64,000 nt of DNA from Dendrobium chrysotoxum (lineage: Eukaryota; Streptophyta; Magnoliopsida; Asparagales; Orchidaceae). The first letter of the stretch is position 1; each line of letters begins with the position of its first letter. Of this stretch, positions 57,716 to 64,000 are shown one piece after another. The translations under genes were made by a program, and so were the position numbers. The notes under the pieces are model-generated. The model did no database searches and was not told where the DNA came from. It worked only from the letters and a program-made list of their open reading frames with translations. Location of the stretch: positions 12,964,926 through 13,028,925 of the forward strand of contig CM034311.1 in NCBI GenBank assembly GCA_019925795.1, in the 5' to 3' direction.

Positions 57716-59553
57716 TGAAAGTTCACTTTGGGTCATTAGACTAACTTAAACTGCCCAAGGCAAACTAAGAGGGGGGTGAATTGGTGTTTTAAAATTTTCT
57801 TTTAAAAATAATTCTTTTTAAAATAATGTCAAGCAACAACAAAAACAAAAGCAAATATTAAAGAATAAAATGAAATTTATAATTTTTTTATTGAATAAAA
57901 TATTTTTATTCCTTTTTTTTTTAGATTTTTTTATAATAATTTTTTCACAAAAATAATCCAAAGCTATCATAATATCATCATCTCAAAATTCAAAAAAATT
58001 AGGAAATAAAAAAGAAAGAAATAAAAGTGCTAAATAAAAGGAATGAGCAAACCAGAAATTTTTTAGTGGTTGGTCAGACCTTAACCTACGCCCACTCCTG
58101 AGAGCTCTCCTCTTTAGGTATTGCACTAAATCCTTATTGACTCTCTTTTAGCTCCCATAGTAAGGTGTAGTAAGGTGGAGAAGCCCTTACAAAATCACTT
58201 TTTACCCTTCCATGGTGTGGCTGAGAACCTAAATTCTTTCCACCCTCCTAGTGAGGTAGGGAACCTAGAATCTATTTCACCCTCCTAGTGAGGCAGAGAA
58301 CTTGGAATCCTTTTACCCTCTTGATGAGGCAGAGAACATGGAATCCTTTTTACCCTCCTGGTGAGGTGGAGGACTTGAAATCCTTTTCACCCTCATGGTG
58401 AGATAGAGAACCCGGTGATCTTCGGCCTTGAAGAATTTCTCCCCGAAGTAACCCAAAAGATCAATGAAGACACTAAGAGGAACCAAGGTAGAAGCTTAAT
58501 TGGAACAATCATGGGAATCCCCTCACATAACTTCTCCCTCTCTAAACTCCAAGACCTTGCAATCACTCTCATAGAAATCTCTCAATAGCCAAAGACTTCT
58601 TTAAAGCCTAATAAGAGTGTTTAAATATAAGGATTTCAAGAAACTAATTTTTTAATTCTATCATTTCTATTCATACAGTACAATCTAGGTTCATATAGTA
58701 TGCTTAGATCAAAAACCTACTTCATCAACTACTAATTAAACAGTCATAGTACAGGATGAACTATGGAATGATTGAAAATCTTCTTTACCTATCATCCAGA
58801 TGATCTACATCATATGGTACGATTAGTTCAAAAAGTAAGATTTCATCTAGGATGATCCCTTGGATGTTCATTCTTCATCTCTACCAATCGATACATTGTA
58901 ATGTATGATCTGCCATATTTATTAAACTTTGATTTGATTGACTAATCACAGGGATTAATTTATGTAATATTTTAAATGTCATATAGCATGAACTTATTCA
59001 TACAATAAGATCTATACAAAATTTAAATAATAAAATACTTACCTAAATTTGATTGGCGGCTAGGGTTGTCGAGTTAAACTAATCATCTTGTACGATCGAG
59101 TTCATACAGTATGATTAGTTCAAAAATCTTAATTATTCAGTTAGCCCATTTAATTAATTTTTTGAATAACTAATCATACAGTATAATATAGTTCGTATAG
59201 TACGATTAGCTTAAAAAAATATGACATTCATTTTCTCACTCCCCCATATGTGTGTGCGTAGTTGCCAAGTTAACGTACACCTTTACATGACTTTGACTCA
59301 AAAACTATAAAATTAAAACATGACTTTGACTCAAAAATATAAAAATATAAAAATATAAATTATAGACTCTTGTAAACATCATCCTATTCTACTCAGCCTT
59401 GAGCCTGAGTCTTCGCCGTGCAAAGTATGGTCTTCCTGAAATGTTAGTACACACAAAAGTAGATATGCAACATAAATATTAGGAGAAATAAAGAGATAAT
59501 CAATAATATTTGTTATCATCAAAATCACTAGTTTGGGATCCTGGATTGTAACA
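57716..59553 (-). repeat. Copia-4 5' LTR
   Basis: 1,838 bases. On the minus strand it starts TGTTACAATCCAGGATCC and ends GTGAACTTTCA. It contains five or six ~45-bp leader units with CACCCTCCTAGTGAGGCAGA (58200-58400) and a palindrome array (58735-59215). Confidence 0.9.
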
Positions 59554-60837
59554 TATCTATATTATAGAAATTGTTAGACTTGATTAGGTCCCATGAATGT
59601 TTCCCTTAATATTCATTTAAAAGTTATTATTCATTCTCTACATATATATTGAGAAGCTCTAAATTATGATAAACCTATCATTAATTTTTAGGACTTTATA
59701 TACATAGCACTTAAATCTATTATATTATATATTTAAGACCAAAATTTTAATATTTACTTATATTACTACTTCATTAACCTTGTCTTGTGCAAAAATGCCA
59801 TGAGGAAGTCGTCATTGGATCATACTGTGAAATGGTAATGATGGTACTAATGGCATGTATAATCCCAAAACCCTTAACAGCGAAGAAGAGAAAACGAAGT
59901 GGCAATGAGATCTTGCTAAGAAAGGCATCAACATGGCCTATAACTTGTGTAATCCCAACCCAAAATAATAAAGAAGAGTTGGGGAAGTCATAATCTTATC
60001 TCATTGGGAAGGGCAATGATGAGACCAGCAATCATGAGCAATTTCAAGCCCCATAACAATGAATAAGAGTTGAGAAAGTCATAATGAGATCTTACCAGGG
60101 AATATGCATCAACAAGATTTTAACTAGAACTTAAAAATAAGGGTTAGGTATTTTTAATCAGTGACACAGCTAGAAATTTTCTTCAGTGAGGGTACAAATT
60201 ATTTTTTTCAAATATTCTCTCAAACTTGAGGCTAATATTGGCAGTTTAAAAAAATATCGTTTATAATTATTATTTTTAAAATGTAAAATATAAGATGAAA
60301 AAAAATTTAACTTATAATGCTTACTCATTATATTCTAAAATAGTTTAATAATTACTTTAATATCAATATAATCAAATATTTCATTTTCAATGTAATGACT
60401 AAAATATCATTCATACACTAATGCCCAATTGTATTTCATAGCTGACATTTTATAATAATCATAAAAAAAAATATGTTTCAACTTATAATATTCTAAAATC
60501 AATACAATTAAATATTTATTTCAAACCAAATTCTAAAATTTTTAACATATCATAATAAAATTCTGATTATAATATCCTAATATAATTTATTTTTAGATAA
60601 AAACCAGAGCTATAAAAGAGGATTAAAAGGATAAAAGTCATAATTTAACTATTCTCTTATTTTAATAAATAATAAATAAATAATAATAATAATACTATAG
60701 AAAAAAAATATATATCTTTTCTTTAGGAGGGGGGGAGATTGAGTGGTATATGAGTAAATATAAAATTTAGCCGTTAAATACATAAATTAAATGTTTTTAA
60801 ATTTTTTGTATATATATCTCCTAAATTTTATAAATCA
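59554..60837. other. Noncoding region with diverged tandem units and a class II-like remnant
   Basis: 59835-60130 has three diverged ~100-bp units (ATAATCCCAA..CCC, AATAATAAAGAAGAGTTGGG, AATGAGATCTT). From 60163, ACACAGCTAGAAATTTTC and GTGAGGGTACAAATTAT resemble the left end at 26015. No coding sequence; the short frame 59787-59993 arises from the repeats. Confidence 0.4.
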
Positions 60838-61014
60838 ATTGCAAGTTCAAGCGAGCCCAAGATCGAGTCAGTCTATTTTGTAATTCAGGTCCAATGTACT
60901 ATTTTCATCTTTATTGAGTCAAATGTAATGTAATTGATCCCCTAGCTAAGTAACCTTGCACACACACACTCAAGGGGAGAGTTTTAGTGAATTAGAATTT
61001 TTATTCATTTTTTG

Positions 61015-61815
61015 TTCTAATCGTACTAAACGATATTCACATCATTTTGTACGATCCAGTGAAAACAGAAACCCTAATTAGGGCGATCAGGTTAAGTTTG
61101 TCTGATTAAGCAGATCATCCTAGATGATCCATCGATTGTACATGACGATAGGCTCAAATCAGAAATTCTCAGCCGCCAGTTCAAGTTAGGCAAGATTTTA
61201 TTTTTAGAGATTTAGTTTGATCGTCCCGGACGATACATGTATCATCCTAAACGATCCTTGACAATCATGCCTAAATTAGTCTGGTAATTAAGGTAAGCAA
61301 TTAATACCTGATTGATACGATCATATCATCCCACATGATCATAATATCGTACGGGATGATACATGCAAAATCCTGACCGTCCAGAGCATTTCATCTGGCT
61401 GAACAGAACTATCCTTTGTACGATATTCCTATTTTTGAGCTAATCATACGGGATGATATAAATATCATCCTGGATGATCAAGTCATTTTAAAACATACAA
61501 CACATTTTGTGCAGTCCAATCAGCACGATGCTCAGGATGATTTTGGCTGTTTTGAACTAATCGTACAGGATGATAAAAATATCATCCTGGACGATCAAGT
61601 GATTTTGAGATCATCTAGCCTAAGTTGTCCTGGAAGAACAAAACTATTCCCTGGATGAAATTCCTAATGTACACTAATCATCCTGGATGATCGCAGAATC
61701 GTACGGGATGATCTGAATAAACTTTTCTTCTGATCATCTAGAGAAATCAGATCGTCCAGGCTAAAATATGAGATTTTGTACTAATCGTACAGGATGATCC
61801 ATCGATCATCCTGGA
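61015..61815 (+). promoter_or_regulatory. Best-preserved palindrome array
   Basis: Units such as TCATCCTAGATGATCC (61117), CGTCCCGGACGATAC (61222), TCGTACGGGATGATAC (61343), TCATCCTGGATGATC (61464), TCATCCTGGACGATC (61583) and TCATCCTGGATGATCG (61678). Many sit in pairs: an ATCGTACRGGATGAT unit, a spacer of 5-10 bases, then an ATCATCCTGGAYGATC unit. Two ~123-bp segments (61430 and 61555) repeat such a pair. Confidence 0.75.
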
Positions 61816-62495
61816 AGATCTTTAATGGCCAGTTGAGATTTAGGGCTATTTTTTAGCCCTTCTTTAAAAGATCTTTTTCTTTTAACAAGAAAAATATTTT
61901 GCCACTTTTCTTACCAAAGAAAACCTAGAGAGAGAGAGAGCTTGGGAGAGAGAGAGGATCTTATGAGAGGGAGTTTGTGAGGGATTCACAAAGGTTACTC
62001 CAAGCAAGGATCAGAGTCATCTTCTCCAGTCGTCGTCTCTTATCTTGCTGGTTGTTCTTGGTTCGCAAGAAGATTCGGGTTCTCTGCCTGCTTTAGGAGT
62101 AAGCAAAAGGAGTTCGGGTTCTATGCCTGCTTCAGGAGGAAATAAAAGGAGCTTAGGTTCTCTGCCTCATCGGGTTGGTGGAACGGAGTTCTTGTACAGG
62201 CTTCTCCACCTTACTGTTGGAGCAAAAGGAGAGTCACTTTGTGTTAGTGCAATACCCGGAGGGGAGGCTCCGGGGAGTGAACATAGGTCAAGTTGACCGA
62301 ACCACTATAAAATCTAATGTGTTCTTTTTAATTACTTTCCACACTTATTTTTTGTTGGTGATTGTATGATTATTCTTATTATTCTATTATCGTTAAACAT
62401 CTGCACAACATTGCATGACTGTAAAAGTTTTAAAACATTCAAAAAGAATTTTGTAATCATTGTTCTGCTCTCAAATTTTTAAAACTATCAATTCA

Positions 62496-62510
62496 CCCCC
62501 CCCCCCCCCC
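62496..62510 (+). repeat. Poly-C run of 15 near the LTR end
   Basis: Same LTR position as the 30-C run of Copia-1. Confidence 0.95.
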
Positions 62511-62565
62511 TGGTTAGCCTTGGGACCAGTTCATAAGGGCTTAACATCCCTATCGATCTTTCAAG

Positions 62566-62577
62566 TGGTATCAGAGC
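62566..62577 (+). other. Copia-5 primer binding site
   Basis: TGGTATCAGAGC, two bases after the LTR end TTTCA; intact tRNA-Met-type PBS. Confidence 0.95.
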
Positions 62578-62618
62578 GGGATTCAAAAATTAAGTTTAAA
62601 AACTTTTGAATTTGATCC

Positions 62619-64000
62619 ATGGCTAACTTTGGTAATCGCAATACTGCTAAAGGTTATTCAATTACATGACCATCATTGTTTGATAACATATCTTTTGATT
62701 TTTGGAAAACTCACATGTCTACATTTTTACAATCAATTGATTATCGCATATGAATGCTTGTTAAGGATGGCTATGAAGCACCTTTTATAATGGTTAATAA
62801 TGTTAAAACTGAACTGTCTTTCACAAAATGGACTCTTAATGATCAGGACTTAGCCCAACTGAATGCCAAACATTTGAACTATTTTTTTTATGCCTTAAAA
62901 TCTGAGTATTACATGTGTGTCTCTACTTATATAACTAGTAAAGAAATTTAGGATAGATTGTGCATCACTTATGAAGGTACATCTGAGGTTAAGCAATCTA
63001 GATTGAACATCTTACTTCATGGCTATGAACTCTTTCGCATGAAACCTAGTGAATTGATTTCTTAAATGTATACTAGGTTCACTCAAATTGTCACTTATCT
63101 ATATACTTTAGGAAGAGAACTCACTAACTATGAAAGAGTGAACAAAATTCTTAGATGTTTGCCTTCTTCGTATGATGCTAAGATAACTTCAATCACTGAA
63201 TCTAAAAATTTGAATACTTATTCTATTGATAGCTTACTTGGATCACTCATTGCTTATGAGTAAGGGTTGAACCAAAGACAGCTTGATCCATGTGAGAAGA
63301 AGAAGGAGAAAACTGTGGCACTGAATGCCAACGATACTGACACTGACTCTTTCGGGTCTGATAGCAATGATGTTTCCTTAATCACTAGGCAATTCAAAAG
63401 CTTTCTAAGGAAGAAACATAAGAACTTTCAGAAGTGGAACAAGGGCAAGTCCAGAAAAATTTTTAAAGATTCATCTGATACTATTTATTTTGAATGCAGC
63501 AAGCCTAGACATATAAAGGCTGATTATCCTACACTTAAGGCTCACCCAAGCAAGGAGAAGGGTGAGGAGAAACCTGAGTTTAGGAAGGATAAGAAGTGGA
63601 TTCAAAAGGTGTTTTGGGCAGATTCTGCATCCGACTCCTCTAAGACTGAAGCTGAGGAGGAGACTATAAATTTGTGTCTGATGGCTGATGATCATCCTGG
63701 TCAGTCTGATCAAGAAGAGGTATGTGAGCTTACTTATGACCAGTTATTTGATATTTCTGAAAAAATTCATTCATCATATAGGAAACTTAAGAAAACTCAT
63801 ACTAGCCTGAAATTAGAATTTTTGAATTTATAAAAAGAGAATGAAATTTTGATTAAAGATCATTCTACACTTGATAGCAATCACATGTCTTTACTTGATG
63901 AATTTGATGAATTAAACAAAAAGCATTCTGAATTGATTACTGAGCATGATTCATTGAAAACCTTACATGTTGATTTAGAAAGAGCTTTTAAAGAATTAGA
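62619..64000 (+). pseudogene. Copia-5 gag, one frame with six stops
   Basis: ATG at 62619 gives MANFGNRNTAKGYSIT. One frame then holds to the window end: FDNISFDFWKTHMSTFLQS, the UBN2-type core (ITYEGTSEVKQSRLNILLHG, MYTRFTQIVTYLYTLGREL, KVLRCLPSSYDAK-like), basic KKHKNFQKWNKGKSRK, the knuckle IYFECSKPRHIKADYP (one Cys and the His kept), QEEVCELTYDQLFDISEKI and a coiled coil. Stops lie at 62667 (TGA, where Arg is usual), 62751 (TGA, Trp), 62949 (TAG, Trp), 63063, 63261 and 63831. There are no frameshifts. It would be the capsid protein; the stops prevent full-length product. Confidence 0.92.

Larger units (their letters stand above)
53522..59553 (-). mobile_element. Copia-4: SIRE-like element with internal deletion and patch
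   Basis: 5' LTR 57716-59553, PBS, gag, protease and the beginning of integrase, then a direct joint at about 55225 to the inner part of the 3' LTR. Integrase core, RT, RNase H and the LTR's first part are gone. A 510-base segment copied from the H region (54669-55178) interrupts the 3' LTR. The possible target duplication TATAT/TATCT is imperfect. LTRs are more diverged than those of the gag-only element. Confidence 0.85.
60838..62563 (+). repeat. Copia-5 5' LTR, truncated at its start
   Basis: Landmarks shared with the other LTRs: CAAGATCGAGTCAGTC, TTGAGTCAAATGTAATG, TAAGTAACCTTGCACACACA (60950-60970), the palindrome array 61015-61815, GAGAGAGAGAG (61930-61955), leader units with CTGCCTGCTTTAGGAG (62080-62170), GGACCAGTTCATAAGGGCTT and the end ATCTTTCA. 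Confidence 0.88.
60838..64000 (+). mobile_element. Copia-5: SIRE-like element, 5' end, cut by window edge
   Basis: LTR, intact PBS and gag in order on the plus strand. About 135 bases of LTR start, expected from the other copies, are missing upstream of 60838. Gag aligns with the other SIRE-like copies without any frameshift, suggesting the youngest Copia here. The rest lies beyond 64000. Confidence 0.88.

Noticed and set aside
61416..61658. 80-codon frame with two internal repeats
   Set aside because: Two ~123-bp LTR units of the palindrome array read in phase; no protein support.
62619..63833. Stop-codon readthrough in Copia-5 gag
   Set aside because: Six stops of all three types at scattered sites argue for decay, not programmed recoding.

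Overview
The window looks like intergenic heterochromatin of a flowering plant. It is AT-rich and carries no host gene, rRNA or confident tRNA that I can support. Nearly all of it is nested, decayed retrotransposons of plant type: SIRE/Maximus-like Copia elements with very long LTRs, Gypsy-type elements with giant LTRs, a large LTR element lacking coding capacity (LARD-like), and one RTE-type LINE. Family calls come from reading translated motifs by eye. The species cannot be named from the sequence.

Layout. 1-1257: 5' part of an RTE-type LINE (minus). 1258-9307: an old Gypsy-type element, 'G1' (plus), with giant LTRs flanking only the tail of an integrase. Copia-1 (plus, starts 9308) lies in its 3' LTR and keeps decayed gag, protease, integrase, RT, RNase H and a third env-like ORF (ORF3). 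Copia-1 is split just upstream of ORF3 by a complete 5.6-kb minus-strand element (17026-22583; target duplication CTTAG) whose interior encodes only gag joined in frame to what looks like an ORF3 tail. 23151-27384: minor fragments, including a minus-strand Copia piece (24480-25870) and a class II-like remnant carrying a tRNA-like stretch. 27385-28396 and 48429-51008: two LTR regions of another Gypsy-like family, 'H', marked by a 30-bp minisatellite. Between them lies 'G2' (minus; LTR 28400-35288 plus internal tandem arrays). G2 is interrupted by a complete 11.6-kb LARD-like element (35752-47379; duplication TAGGC/TAGGT).

51009-53521 is AT-rich filler with short tandem repeats. 53522-59553 is a minus-strand Copia ('Copia-4') with an internal deletion and a 0.5-kb patch copied from the H region. 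59554-60837 holds minor repeats. 60838-64000 is the LTR and gag of another Copia ('Copia-5', plus), cut by the window edge.

Nothing here looks like a working gene set. Every protein-coding stretch has in-frame stops, frameshifts or lost catalytic residues. The most unusual signals are noncoding: dense arrays of the palindromes ATCGTAC/GTACGAT and ATCATCC/GGATGAT in all the SIRE-like LTRs and again upstream of ORF3; multiple hairpin families in the LARD; and the gag-ORF3 deletion derivative.
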